DNA from: a virus
DNA length: 51,318 bases
Strand: one strand, 5' to 3'
Virus record (IMG/VR): IMGVR_UViG_3300044960_000212
Coordinates: 1 to 51,318 of that record
The position numbers were made by a program, and so were the translations under genes. Shown in pieces: positions 15,962 to 23,805 of this stretch (its first letter is position 1; every line of letters starts with the position of its first letter). The notes under the pieces were generated by a model that had not been told where the DNA came from, searched no databases, and saw only the letters and a list, made by a program, of their open reading frames with translations.

Positions 15962-17335
15962 GTGGCCAAGGCATTCCGTGTCGATCATGGCAGCCTCCGC
16001 AAGCCGTCGCGGACGCCGCAGGGATTTCTCCGCGTCGACGGCTACGCGAGCCGCATCGGCGTGTTCGAGTACCTGAACGAGGACGGATCGATCCGTCGCG
16101 AGCTGCGCCTTCCCGAGGAGGTGTTTCGCGAGGACGCGCTCGCAGGCTTCGAGGGCGCACCGCTCACCGACGGGCATCCGCCGGTCATGGTCACCGCCGA
16201 GAACGTCGCCCAGTACGAAAAGGGCACGGTCACGGCGAGGGCGTGGCGCGACGGAGATTTCGTCGTCACCTCGATCGTCATCAAGGACCCGAAGCTGATC
16301 CGCAAGGTCGAGCGGGGCGACACGGGGTTGTCGGTCGGCTACTCGGTCGACCTCGACGAGACGCCGGGCGTGCATCCGCAGTTCGGCCGGTACGACGCGA
16401 TCCAGCGCAACCTTGTGATCAACCACCTCGCCGCAGCGGTCACGCCCCGCGCCGGCAATGCGGCGCGAATCCGCATGGACGGCGCCGCCGAGCAGCGCGC
16501 CGACGGACTCGCTCGCCTGACCAGCTCGGTCGACGGTCATCAGCACCTAATCGACCTGCAGCACGACTACGGACCCGGCATGAGCGGGCAATCGGGCTGC
16601 ACCTCGTGGGCTGTGGCCGAGGGCGCCGACGTGGGCCACGAGCATCCGTGGGTGCGGGCACCGGACGGCACGATCACGATCGGCGAAGCAGCCGGGCACA
16701 CGCACACGATTCTCGACGAAACCCGCTACGCGGCGCCGCGAGCGGACCAGCAAATCGACCGCGATCGCGCAGTCAAGGAGAGTGGTGCCATGAAGACGCC
16801 CGAAGAACTTCAGGCTCGCATCGACGAGCTCGGCGGCGAGAACAAGACGCTCAAGGCGAGGATCGCCGAGCTCGAGGCGCTGATCGCAACGAACGCGACA
16901 GCCGCCGAGAGCGAGGCGGTCAAGAAGGAGAAGCAGCGCGCCGATGAGGCCGAGGCCAAGGTCAAGCGCTTCGATGAGACCTTCGCCACAGCGGTGCGCG
17001 CGCGCGCCAAGCTCGAGCGCGAGGCCGGCCGGATCATGGGCGCCGAGTTCCGCATGGACGACATGACGGACCGCGCGATCCACGAAGCCGTCGTCAAGCG
17101 CCTCGACGCGAGCACGGACGTCAAGAGCGTCTCCGACGCCGAGCTGCGCGGCCAGTACAACACGCTTGTCGCGCTCGCAGCGAAGAACGTCGAGAGCCAG
17201 CAGCGCGTCGGCGAGATCATGTCGCGGACGCGCGAGACCGAGCGCAAGGACGAGGGCGAGTCGTACGAGGAGTACGAGAAGAACCGGTGGAAGACCACCC
17301 TCAAGAACGGCCGCGACGCGGCGGAAGGGCGATAA
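15962..17335 (+). CDS. Capsid maturation protease fused to scaffold, DUF2213
   Basis: The 457-residue protein has an N-terminal DUF2213 region: GFLRVDGYASRIGVFEY, PLTDGHPPVMV, and GLSVGYSVDL followed by INHLAAAVTPRAG, the His/Ser-containing core of this prohead-protease family. Residues 185-262 form an insert with His-rich GHQHLI and AGHTHTIL. From residue 277 on it is a long charged coiled coil typical of scaffolds. GTG 15962 lies six bases after the -10 of a late promoter. The scaffold part can also start internally at 16790. Confidence 0.82.
   Translation: MAKAFRVDHGSLRKPSRTPQGFLRVDGYASRIGVFEYLNEDGSIRRELRLPEEVFREDALAGFEGAPLTDGHPPVMVTAENVAQYEKGTVTARAWRDGDFVVTSIVIKDPKLIRKVERGDTGLSVGYSVDLDETPGVHPQFGRYDAIQRNLVINHLAAAVTPRAGNAARIRMDGAAEQRADGLARLTSSVDGHQHLIDLQHDYGPGMSGQSGCTSWAVAEGADVGHEHPWVRAPDGTITIGEAAGHTHTILDETRYAAPRADQQIDRDRAVKESGAMKTPEELQARIDELGGENKTLKARIAELEALIATNATAAESEAVKKEKQRADEAEAKVKRFDETFATAVRARAKLEREAGRIMGAEFRMDDMTDRAIHEAVVKRLDASTDVKSVSDAELRGQYNTLVALAAKNVESQQRVGEIMSRTRETERKDEGESYEEYEKNRWKTTLKNGRDAAEGR
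16751..16783 (+). promoter_or_regulatory. Putative internal late promoter for nested scaffold
   Basis: Inside the protease gene, CAAA-TCGACCGC at 16751-16762 is followed by 15 bp, GAGAGT at 16778-16783 and six bases to an in-frame ATG at 16790. The spacing is identical to the intergenic copies, which argues that it is a working promoter and not a coding coincidence. Confidence 0.62.
16790..17335 (+). CDS. Nested in-frame scaffold protein
   Basis: ATG 16790 is codon 277 of the protease-scaffold gene and would give a 181-residue product starting MKTPEELQARIDEL. It is an almost continuous charged coiled coil, as expected for a scaffold assembled in excess over the protease, as with lambda C and Nu3. 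The start has both a copy of the late promoter motif ending six bases upstream and a Shine-Dalgarno AAGGAG at 16775-16780 usable on the long transcript. Both forms end at the same TAA. Confidence 0.65.
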   Translation: MKTPEELQARIDELGGENKTLKARIAELEALIATNATAAESEAVKKEKQRADEAEAKVKRFDETFATAVRARAKLEREAGRIMGAEFRMDDMTDRAIHEAVVKRLDASTDVKSVSDAELRGQYNTLVALAAKNVESQQRVGEIMSRTRETERKDEGESYEEYEKNRWKTTLKNGRDAAEGR

Positions 17336-17338
17336 GCC

Positions 17339-17905
17339 ATGCAGACCGAAGTTCTCAGCGCACCCCTTATCGGCTCGCCCGGCGATATCGCCGACCTCTA
17401 CACGGCGACCGACGGCGACATCAAGACCGCGATCAACGCCGAGGCGGCCAACCCGATCGTGGTCGGCACGATGGTCAAGCGCGGCACGACCGAGCGATCG
17501 ATGCTTCGCATCGCGGCGCAGGCCGACAAGGCGAGCGCGCTCGGCATCGTCACGCGCGGCCATCACCTCTCCGAGAAGGAGATCACAAAGCTCGCCGTGG
17601 GCACGGCCGAGCTCGAGGCGCTCACGCCGGACACCCCGGCGGGCGTCGGCCGCACCGGCGACTACGTGGTCCTGATCGAGGAGGACGTCGACGTCGGCGA
17701 TCCGGTGCGCGTCCGCTGCGTCGCGGGCCCGGGCGAGGTCGCGGGCGCGTTCCTCACGAGCCAGGACGCAACCGACTGCATCCTCCTGCCCTCGGACGCG
17801 TTCTGGTGGGTCAAGGGCGGCGCGGTCGATCCCGACACCGGCTTCGGCGTGGCGGTCCTGCACGTCGAGATGAACCACATCGCCCGCGCCACGAACGACG
17901 TGTAA
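17339..17905 (+). CDS. Capsid cement/decoration-type structural protein
   Basis: The 188-residue protein lies between scaffold and major capsid gene, the usual place for a decoration or Gp24-like cement protein. It is rich in beta-type segments: PIVVGTMVKRGT, ALGIVTRGHHLS, TGDYVVLIEEDVDVGDPVRVR and a GVAVLHVEMNHI C-terminus, matching proteins that precede DUF2184 capsids. It probably binds the capsid surface and stabilises it after expansion. Confidence 0.65.
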   Translation: MQTEVLSAPLIGSPGDIADLYTATDGDIKTAINAEAANPIVVGTMVKRGTTERSMLRIAAQADKASALGIVTRGHHLSEKEITKLAVGTAELEALTPDTPAGVGRTGDYVVLIEEDVDVGDPVRVRCVAGPGEVAGAFLTSQDATDCILLPSDAFWWVKGGAVDPDTGFGVAVLHVEMNHIARATNDV

Positions 17906-17916
17906 GGAGCACGGCC

Positions 17917-18867
17917 ATGAAGCACAAAGTCAACGACCCGCGTCTCGACTCCGCGACGACCGTGTTCCTCGAGCGCGAGCTCACGTCGGTCGATCCGAAG
18001 AAGTACATGGAGCTCTTCGCCGGACTCAAGGCGACGAGCTTCGTACCGCCGATCCAGGGCATCGCACCGTACGATCGCTCCTACGAGTACTCGATGTGGA
18101 GCATCACGGGCGAGGCCGCCACGTACGGCGACAACGCTCGCGATCTGCCGCGCGTCGGTGTCAAGCGGACGCCGTACACGCGCCGCATCACCCCGATCGG
18201 CGCATCCTACGGCTGGACTGTCGACGATATCCGCGCTGCGGCGGCCAAGGGGGTTCCGCTCGACGATGTCACCGTGATCGCGGCGATGTCGACGATCAAG
18301 CGCAAGCTCGACCGGCGGATCGCGCTCGGCGACGCAGAGCTCGGCTACACGGGCCTGCTCAACGATCCGGTCATTCTCGCCAACAATTCGGTGGCGCCCG
18401 TCAATGCATTCGCGACCGCGGCCGACAAGCTCGCGAGCCTGAACAAGCTCGTCGCCGAGACTCGGCTGCGCCTCAAGCAGGCGACCGAGTCGCCCGACGG
18501 CGAGGGCATCCCGGCGTTCGACCAGTTCCAGGTGCTGCTGCCGACGGAGGACTACGCGTTCATCAAGCAGACCCCGGCGAGCGCGAACTATCCGCAGTCC
18601 ATCCTCGATGTCTTCCTCGCGAACAACCGCGAGTGGGTCTCGGGCGTGTCGGAGTGGTCGTATCTCGACGGCATCGATGCAGGCGAGGGCCGCGCGGTGT
18701 GCTACCCGCTCAACCCCGCAGCGCTCGGTCACGCGACCGCGCGCTACTACACCGAGGAGCCGCCGCAGGCCAACGGCCTGAACATCGACGTTCCGTGCCA
18801 CGCGGCGTCGGGCGGCACGGTGATTCGGTACGCGGTGGCGTTCAGCTACATGAAGCTGGGCGCGTAG
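17917..18867 (+). CDS. Major capsid protein, DUF2184 type
   Basis: This 316-residue protein follows a strong TAAGGAG (17903-17909). Features of DUF2184 capsids are visible: FLERELTSVDPKKYMELFAG at the N-terminus, YEYSMWSITGEA, GASYGWTVDDIRAA, NDPVILAN, and a C-terminal VIRYAVAFSYMKLG. It should form the HK97-fold shell. A tRNA-like gene follows directly, before the next structural gene. Confidence 0.85.
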   Translation: MKHKVNDPRLDSATTVFLERELTSVDPKKYMELFAGLKATSFVPPIQGIAPYDRSYEYSMWSITGEAATYGDNARDLPRVGVKRTPYTRRITPIGASYGWTVDDIRAAAAKGVPLDDVTVIAAMSTIKRKLDRRIALGDAELGYTGLLNDPVILANNSVAPVNAFATAADKLASLNKLVAETRLRLKQATESPDGEGIPAFDQFQVLLPTEDYAFIKQTPASANYPQSILDVFLANNREWVSGVSEWSYLDGIDAGEGRAVCYPLNPAALGHATARYYTEEPPQANGLNIDVPCHAASGGTVIRYAVAFSYMKLGA

Positions 18868-18922
18868 CGATCTTCGTACGCCGGACGAGCCGGCCAAGCC
18901 GCAGCGGAGTGCTGCGGCGCCT

Positions 18923-18993
18923 TGCGGGCGAGGGAGACAGCAACCCGGGTGGCTCATACCCACCAGAACCAGGTGCAATTCCTGGGTCCGCGA
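18923..18993 (+). tRNA. tRNA-Met-like gene (anticodon CAT), minimal D-arm
   Basis: The 71 nt fold as a cloverleaf. The acceptor stem TGCGGGC (18923-18929) pairs with GTCCGCG (18986-18992), with two wobble-type pairs. The anticodon arm is GGTGG-CTCATAC-CCACC (18948-18964) with CAT at 18955-18957. The T-arm is CCAGG-TGCAATT-CCTGG (18969-18985), differing from the canonical loop mainly at position 55. The D-arm is short (GGG/CCC, loop of 9) and lacks the usual GG. CCA is not encoded (CGA follows discriminator A). It is embedded between the capsid gene and ATG 18996. It lacks the run of three G:C anticodon-stem pairs of initiators. CAT could also be modified to read Ile AUA. Confidence 0.7.
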
Positions 18994-18995
18994 CG

Positions 18996-19250
18996 ATGGG
19001 TTACCGATACTGGAACGGCACCGAGTGGGTTCGCATCTCTGCGGCCGAGGCGGCTGTGCGCCGCCAGCGCGGCGATCGCGTAATCGAGCGCCCGGATCCG
19101 GTCGAAGCGCCCGTCTCCGCCGCGCCGCATGCGGCAGCGACCCTGCCCGGGTCTTTGGAGTCGGGCGACATCTCGCTCGATGACCTCGACGATGACCAGC
19201 TCGCCGAGCTCGAGAAGCTGACCGCGCCGGGCGCGACCAGCGGGGGCTGA
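18996..19250 (+). CDS. Small acidic hypothetical protein
   Basis: The 84-residue frame starts three bases after the tRNA-like 3' end. It begins with a WNGTEWVRI strand, then a helix, and ends in an acidic helix with DISLDDLDDDQLAELEKL. Such short proteins often occur between capsid and connector genes. ATG 18996 has no clear Shine-Dalgarno because the tRNA T-arm and acceptor occupy that position, so processing of the tRNA would remove its leader. Confidence 0.65.
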   Translation: MGYRYWNGTEWVRISAAEAAVRRQRGDRVIERPDPVEAPVSAAPHAAATLPGSLESGDISLDDLDDDQLAELEKLTAPGATSGG

Positions 19251-19252
19251 TC

Positions 19253-19624
19253 ATGGCCGCGATCACGTGGCCGGACGTCGTCGCGATCGCACCCGAGCTG
19301 GGAACGCTCGGCGCTACGGCGCAGACGATGATTCTCGACCACGTGAACACGGCGCTCAACGTTCGCGTGTTCGGCGGCGAGGAATCGCCGAAGCTGCGGC
19401 TCGCGCGCGTGCTCCTCGCAGCGCATTATGGCACGGTAGCGATGTCAGGCGGCGCAGTGATCGCCGGGCCGGTCACGTCCGAGTCGGCTGGCGGGCTGTC
19501 GCGTAGCTACGCGACCACGTTCGCCACCGACGCGTTCGGTGGGCCATGGGGCAGTACCACGTATGGCCAGAGCTTCGCGGCGCTGCTGCGAACCTCGCGG
19601 ACGCGCCTTCCGGTTGTGTCGTGA
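19253..19624 (+). CDS. Head-tail connector, DUF4054 type
   Basis: The 123-residue protein shows the DUF4054 layout: ITWPDVVAIAPEL, then a helix VNTALNVRVFGG, LRLARVLLAAHYGTVA, and a C-terminus with YGQSFAALLRTSR. It should sit below the portal and adapt the head to the tail. Its stop overlaps GTG 19621. Confidence 0.75.
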   Translation: MAAITWPDVVAIAPELGTLGATAQTMILDHVNTALNVRVFGGEESPKLRLARVLLAAHYGTVAMSGGAVIAGPVTSESAGGLSRSYATTFATDAFGGPWGSTTYGQSFAALLRTSRTRLPVVS

Positions 19625-20085
19625 CCAAGAACGTCGAGATCAACGACAAGGTCTGGCGCGAGCTCGTCCGGCGCATCGACGGCATCGCGGACAAGCATGC
19701 CAAGGTCGGCGTCGTCGGCCAGGCCGCAGATGACGACCACGACGGCCTGACCAACGCCGAGGTAGCCGCGGTCCATGAGTTTGGCACCGAGGACGGCCAC
19801 ATCCCGGAGCGTTCGTTTCTGCGCGCGACGTTCCGCGATCAGCGTGACAAGCTCATCGCGATGCAGGTCAAGGCGTGCAAGGCGATCCTCGCGGGGAAGA
19901 TGGACGCCCGTCGCGCACTCGAGCTGATCGGCGCGTGGGGTGCCGGCGCGGTCAAAACGTACATCACGCGCGGCTCCAATCTCGCGCCGCTCGCCCCGAT
20001 CACGATCAAGCGCAAGGGCTCTAGCCGACCGCTCGTCGACACGGGCCAGCTCGTCAACTCGATTACCTTCGTCGTGGTGGACTGA
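19621..20085 (+). CDS. Phage virion morphogenesis (Mu gpG/HK97 gp10-like) protein
   Basis: This 154-residue protein has hallmarks of tail-completion or neck proteins: KHAKVGVVGQAA, AAVHEFGTEDGHIPERSFLRATF and PLVDTGQLVNSITF at the C-terminus. The GTG start overlaps the connector stop and its TGA overlaps the next ATG. It probably closes the head-tail joint. Confidence 0.75.
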   Translation: MTKNVEINDKVWRELVRRIDGIADKHAKVGVVGQAADDDHDGLTNAEVAAVHEFGTEDGHIPERSFLRATFRDQRDKLIAMQVKACKAILAGKMDARRALELIGAWGAGAVKTYITRGSNLAPLAPITIKRKGSSRPLVDTGQLVNSITFVVVD

Positions 20086-20444
20086 TGGCGCTGCGAGGTG
20101 TCATCTCGTCGCTGCGGACGGGCACGTACACCGTCACCCGCCGAACCGCGGGCGCCTACGTGAATGGCCGATACACGCCGGGCGCCCCGTCGACCGTCGA
20201 GATCGTCGCCTCAATCCAGCCCGTCACCGGCCGCACCTTGCAGGACCTGCCCGAGAGTCAGCGCGGCGAGGAGACCCTCGTCGTCTACACCGAGACGGAG
20301 ATCCGGACGCGCGCACCTGGCATCGAGCCGGATCGCCTCACGCTCGACGGCGAGACGTGGATCTGCATCCGGTCTGAGCGGTGGCAGGGCCTCGGCGGCA
20401 CGCACTGGCGCGCCTATTTTCAGCGCGACCTCGCCGGGCCGTAG
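20085..20444 (+). CDS. Head-tail joining/neck protein
   Basis: A 119-residue beta-rich protein (YTVTRRTAGAYVNGRY, VEIVASIQPVTGRTLQDLPE, WICIRSERWQGLGGTHWRAYF) in the usual slot for a head-tail adaptor. I recognise its general type in myoviruses of this capsid class, but not a specific family. The stop TAG directly precedes the late promoter motif at 20445. Confidence 0.65.
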   Translation: MALRGVISSLRTGTYTVTRRTAGAYVNGRYTPGAPSTVEIVASIQPVTGRTLQDLPESQRGEETLVVYTETEIRTRAPGIEPDRLTLDGETWICIRSERWQGLGGTHWRAYFQRDLAGP

Positions 20445-20477
20445 CAAATCGACCGCCCAAGACGTCGTCGATAGCGT
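20445..20477 (+). promoter_or_regulatory. Putative late promoter, tail genes
   Basis: CAAA-TCGACCGC at 20445-20456, 15 bp, TAGCGT at 20472-20477, six bases, GTG 20484. The 12-mer and hexamer differ from the 15923 copy by only one base, although the spacer between them is unrelated. Confidence 0.66.
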
Positions 20478-20483
20478 CGCAGT

Positions 20484-21056
20484 GTGCCCGCCATCGCCTG
20501 GTCGACGATCGAGGACGCGCTGCACGCGTGGGTGCGGACGGCGTCGGGCCTCGCCGCGGACCACGTGATCTGGGTGGACCAAGGTGGGCCGCGTCCCGAC
20601 GGGACGTACATCGCAATGCGGCTCGCCTCGCTGCGCACAATCGGGGACGAGTGGATCACGACCGAGGACGCGCCCGATCCGCAGCCGGGCGCCGAGCTCC
20701 TGCGCAAGGTGCGCGGGCATCGAGTCGTGACGCTCGGGCTCCAGTGTTTCGCGGACGCGACCACGGCCTCGAAGGTGCTCGCGGACGTGATCGCCGGCAT
20801 CGCGCTCCACGCCGAATCGCTCGACATCGCAGGTATCGGCATCGGTCCGATCAGCGCGATGACGCGCATCGATCAGGGCGGCGCGGGAGGCCTGCTCAAG
20901 TCGCGAGCGGCCGTCGACGTCGACCTGCACCTGAGCTCGGAGGTCAGCGACTTCGTCACGTTCATCGAGCGCGTCCATGTCACCACGACTGCGAAGAACC
21001 CGGCGGGCGACGAGTTCGTGCTTGAGACGTGGATCCCCAACCCGCCGCCCCCCTGA
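20484..21056 (+). CDS. Neck/tail terminator-like protein
   Basis: The 190-residue protein begins WSTIEDALHAWVRTASGLAADHVIW and includes RVVTLGLQCFADATTASKVLADVIAG, similar to phage neck-terminator (gp12-like) proteins that cap the tail tube. It is placed just before the sheath gene. GTG 20484 has no Shine-Dalgarno and lies six bases after the promoter -10, so leaderless translation is likely. Confidence 0.65.
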   Translation: MPAIAWSTIEDALHAWVRTASGLAADHVIWVDQGGPRPDGTYIAMRLASLRTIGDEWITTEDAPDPQPGAELLRKVRGHRVVTLGLQCFADATTASKVLADVIAGIALHAESLDIAGIGIGPISAMTRIDQGGAGGLLKSRAAVDVDLHLSSEVSDFVTFIERVHVTTTAKNPAGDEFVLETWIPNPPPP

Positions 21057-21065
21057 GGAGAAGCC

Positions 21066-22712
21066 ATGTCCCTCGACACGCATGTTCAAGTCACCCTGTC
21101 CGTCAACAACGCGGGCGTCGCACTGGCCGGCTTCGGCCTGATCGGTGTGCTCACGTACAAGAACGTCTTCCCCGAGCGGCGCCGCCTCTACAACCGGCTC
21201 GCCGATGTCATCGCGGACGGATTCGCCGCGGATTCGCCCGAGGCGATCGCCGCCTCTCGCATCTTCGGACAGTCGCCGCACCCGATGCAGCTCATGCTGA
21301 TCCGCGGCGACCTCGCGCCAACGCAGCGCTACCTGGTCGAGGCGATCGACGTCCGCAACTCGTACCCGTACCGCATCGGCGTGATCGGCGAGGGCGTGAC
21401 GGCGACGGAGGTCGAGTACGAATCGGATGCTGCTGCGTCGGTCGCGGAGATCCACAACGGTCTCGTCACCGGGCTAAACGCGGTCGTCGGAAAGAACTTC
21501 ACCGCGGCGTTTGCACCCGCGACCGCGTTGGCCGGGACGTTCACGGCGACGAACGCAACCGAGACGTTCACCAAGAACGCACACGGCTTCCAGACCGGCG
21601 ACGGCCCGTACCAGCTCACTAACGCTGGCGGGGCGCTGCCGACCGGACTCGCGCCGCTCACCGACTACTTCGTTATCCGCGTCGACGCAAACACGTTCCG
21701 GCTCGCCACGTCTCGCGCCAATGCGTTCGCGAACACCTACGTCTTGATCGCGGACGATGGGACCGGTGTGCACACGATTACCCCCAACGCGGCCACGAGC
21801 CCCGCACTGCCGTTCACGGTTACCGGCGACGCCCCTGGCGAGTGGTTCAGCCTCGAGATGCTCGACCGATCGATCCTCTCGGCGTCCCAGGACCACGCCG
21901 ACCCGGGCATCGCGACCGACCTTGCCGCGATCCAGACCGAGGACTCGAGCTGGTATTACTTGCACACGCTGTTCAACAGCGACGCGATGGTGCTCGCCGC
22001 GGCGAACTGGGTCGAGGCGAATGGGAAGATGTACTACCCGGACGTCTCGAACACCGAGTGCGAGAACACCGCGAGCGGCAACTCGGAGATCGGCGACGAT
22101 CTGCTCGCGCTTGAACTGAAGCGCACCGTCCCCGTATACCACAGCCGCCCCGCCGCGATGGCCGGCGCGGCGCTAATGGGCCGGCTCGCGCCGCTCAACC
22201 CCGGCAAGTGGACCGCTGCCTACAAGACGCTGTCTGGCGTGCCGGTGATGACGTTCTCCGCCACGCAGATGGCGAATCTCGACGCGCGCAAGATGACCTA
22301 CTACAAGCGCGAAGCGGGCCGCTCGATCACGTGGGAGGGCAAGGTCGGCAACGCGATGTTCGGCTTCGCGGACGTCACGACCGCGCTCGACTGGTTCCTC
22401 GATCGCCTCCAGAAGCGAATTTTCGGCGTCTTCGTAGCGAAGAACAAGGTGGCCTACACCGACGAGGACATCGCCGAGATCAAAGGCGCCGCGGAGGGCG
22501 TCGTCATCGAGGGCATGAGCGACGCATATACGATCATCGCGCCGGGCACGCCTGGGGATCCGGACGATCCGGTCCCGACCGTCACGTTCCCGCGAGTGCG
22601 CGACATCGATCCGTCGCTCCGCGCGCTGCGCCAACTGCCCGACTGTGCCATCTCGTTCCGCCTGCAGGGCGCTACCCATAGCGTCATCGTCGACGTGACC
22701 GTCTCGTTCTGA
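21066..22712 (+). CDS. Tail sheath protein, DUF3383 type
   Basis: The 548-residue protein is the contractile sheath: N-terminal THVQVTLSVNNAGVALAGFG and C-terminal VPVMTFSATQMANLDARKMTYYKREAG, GKVGNAMFGFADVTTALDWF and a final CAISFRLQGATHSVIVDVTVSF strand, matching DUF3383. Residues 158-242 are an inserted beta domain with AHGFQTGDGPYQLTN and DYFVIRVDANTFRLATS, a module common in phage tail proteins and probably exposed on the sheath surface. ATG 21066 follows GAGGAGA. Confidence 0.85.
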   Translation: MSLDTHVQVTLSVNNAGVALAGFGLIGVLTYKNVFPERRRLYNRLADVIADGFAADSPEAIAASRIFGQSPHPMQLMLIRGDLAPTQRYLVEAIDVRNSYPYRIGVIGEGVTATEVEYESDAAASVAEIHNGLVTGLNAVVGKNFTAAFAPATALAGTFTATNATETFTKNAHGFQTGDGPYQLTNAGGALPTGLAPLTDYFVIRVDANTFRLATSRANAFANTYVLIADDGTGVHTITPNAATSPALPFTVTGDAPGEWFSLEMLDRSILSASQDHADPGIATDLAAIQTEDSSWYYLHTLFNSDAMVLAAANWVEANGKMYYPDVSNTECENTASGNSEIGDDLLALELKRTVPVYHSRPAAMAGAALMGRLAPLNPGKWTAAYKTLSGVPVMTFSATQMANLDARKMTYYKREAGRSITWEGKVGNAMFGFADVTTALDWFLDRLQKRIFGVFVAKNKVAYTDEDIAEIKGAAEGVVIEGMSDAYTIIAPGTPGDPDDPVPTVTFPRVRDIDPSLRALRQLPDCAISFRLQGATHSVIVDVTVSF

Positions 22713-22722
22713 AGGAGCCACG

Positions 22723-23175
22723 ATGCTGCTCAAGTACAACCCGAAGAAGATCACCGGCTCCTTCAAGGGGTCGATCGGAGGACGCGAGTTCTCGGTCCAG
22801 TTCGTCGGCTACATGGACGGCACGTTCCTGGAGGCCGAGTACGACGAGGATCACGTCACGAAGCACGTCGGCGGCGACGGGACCGCGAGCGCCGTGCTCA
22901 ACGCGAATCGCGGCGCAAAGATCACCGCGACGTTCGTCCAGGGCTCGCCGACCAACGAGGAGCTCAGCAAGCTCGTTCCGGACGCGCGCCGGAATTACCT
23001 GCCCGTCGGCACGCTCACGATCGAGGACCTCAACGGCACGACCGCAATCAAGACGGTCGAGGCGTGGATCATGAAGACCGCCAAGGTCGAGTTCGGCAAG
23101 GAGTTGCTCGCCCGTCAGTGGGTGTTCGATACCGGCGAGTGCGAGATCAACGTCGGCGCCGCGGGAGACTTCTGA
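22723..23175 (+). CDS. Tail tube protein, DUF3277 type
   Basis: The 150-residue protein starts YNPKKITGSFKGSIGGREFSVQFVGYMDG and contains HVTKHVGGDGTASAVLNANRGAKITATFVQGSPTNEEL, the DUF3277 pattern of myovirus tail tubes. It forms the inner tube under the sheath. AAGGAG precedes ATG 22723. Its stop overlaps the chaperone start. Confidence 0.83.
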   Translation: MLLKYNPKKITGSFKGSIGGREFSVQFVGYMDGTFLEAEYDEDHVTKHVGGDGTASAVLNANRGAKITATFVQGSPTNEELSKLVPDARRNYLPVGTLTIEDLNGTTAIKTVEAWIMKTAKVEFGKELLARQWVFDTGECEINVGAAGDF

Positions 23176-23663
23176 TGCGCGGTCGTCAACCCGTCGAGCA
23201 GGAGATCCTGGGCCTCAAGTTCACGTCTCAGCCGCTGCCATTCCCGGCCGCGCAGGCGCTGCTTCCCGAGGTGGCGCTGATCGTATCGATCGCGGCGCGC
23301 GAACTCGGCCCGGCGTTCCTCAAGGGCAAGCTCAAGGACGTCGACATCACGGCACTCTTGCCAGGGCTCGTGCCGGTCGTCGAGCACTTTGGCCAGGGCC
23401 GCCTCGAGCGACTCGCTCCGAAGCTGCTTGCCTCGACGACGGTCGTGATGGCCGACCTCAAGGGCGACCTAATCCGCTACGAACTCCTCAAGGAGTCGGA
23501 CCGCAACGCCGTGTTCGAGGAGCGGCCCGACGCGTTCTTGCCCGCACTGTTCTTCGCCGGGAGGGTGACGTTCGAGCGTTTTTTTCCCGCGAGCGCCCTC
23601 CGGACGTTGAGCGAGCGCGCAAAGGGCGCCTCCGTGCAGACCGTCTCCAGCCCGAGCACCTGA
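23175..23663 (+). CDS. Tail assembly chaperone, short (zero-frame) form
   Basis: The 162-residue product of the zero frame fits a lambda-G-like chaperone by position between tube and tape measure. It contains a helical core with LPLPFPAAQALLPEVALIVSIAA and RLAPKLLAST. Translation passes the T7 slippery run at 23579-23585 and ends at TGA 23661-23663. Confidence 0.75.
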   Translation: MRGRQPVEQEILGLKFTSQPLPFPAAQALLPEVALIVSIAARELGPAFLKGKLKDVDITALLPGLVPVVEHFGQGRLERLAPKLLASTTVVMADLKGDLIRYELLKESDRNAVFEERPDAFLPALFFAGRVTFERFFPASALRTLSERAKGASVQTVSSPST

Positions 23664-23803
23664 TCTACCCGAACCCGTACCGGCTCGTGCTGGCCGGCGT
23701 GGCGACGAACCGCGAGATCCTCGAAGACCTGAGCCTCGACGATGTGGACCTGTGGAACCTTCTGCTCGATGAGATGGACGCCACGCGTCCGTCGAAGGAG
23801 TGA
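23175..23803 (+). CDS. Tail assembly chaperone, -1 frameshift fusion (GT-like)
   Basis: At codons cgT TTT TTT (23577-23585) a canonical X-XXY-YYZ slippery heptamer lies in the zero frame. A -1 slip continues through an open frame to TGA 23801-23803, adding 72 residues that include EHLIYPNPYRLVLAGVATN and LEDLSLDDVDLWNLLLDEM. The extension has no start of its own and fills the gap to the tape measure gene, as in the lambda G/GT system. The fused protein would have 209 residues. By analogy, a low frameshift rate sets the G:GT ratio needed to load the tape measure protein. Confidence 0.75.
23579..23585 (+). promoter_or_regulatory. Programmed -1 frameshift slippery site T-TTT-TTT
   Basis: Seven consecutive T residues are in register with the zero frame, so both the P- and A-site tRNA-Phe can re-pair after a one-base slip. 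The sequence after it is strongly GC-rich (CCCGCGAGCGCC) and could form a stimulatory stem. A T7 run is conspicuous in DNA this GC-rich. Confidence 0.75.
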
Positions 23804-23805
23804 CC

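Noticed and set aside
13649-16546. Very long minus-strand open frame (965 codons) opposite the head genes
   Set aside because: A typical antisense shadow of GC-rich coding DNA; low-complexity Arg/Ala/Asp composition and strong genes on the other strand.
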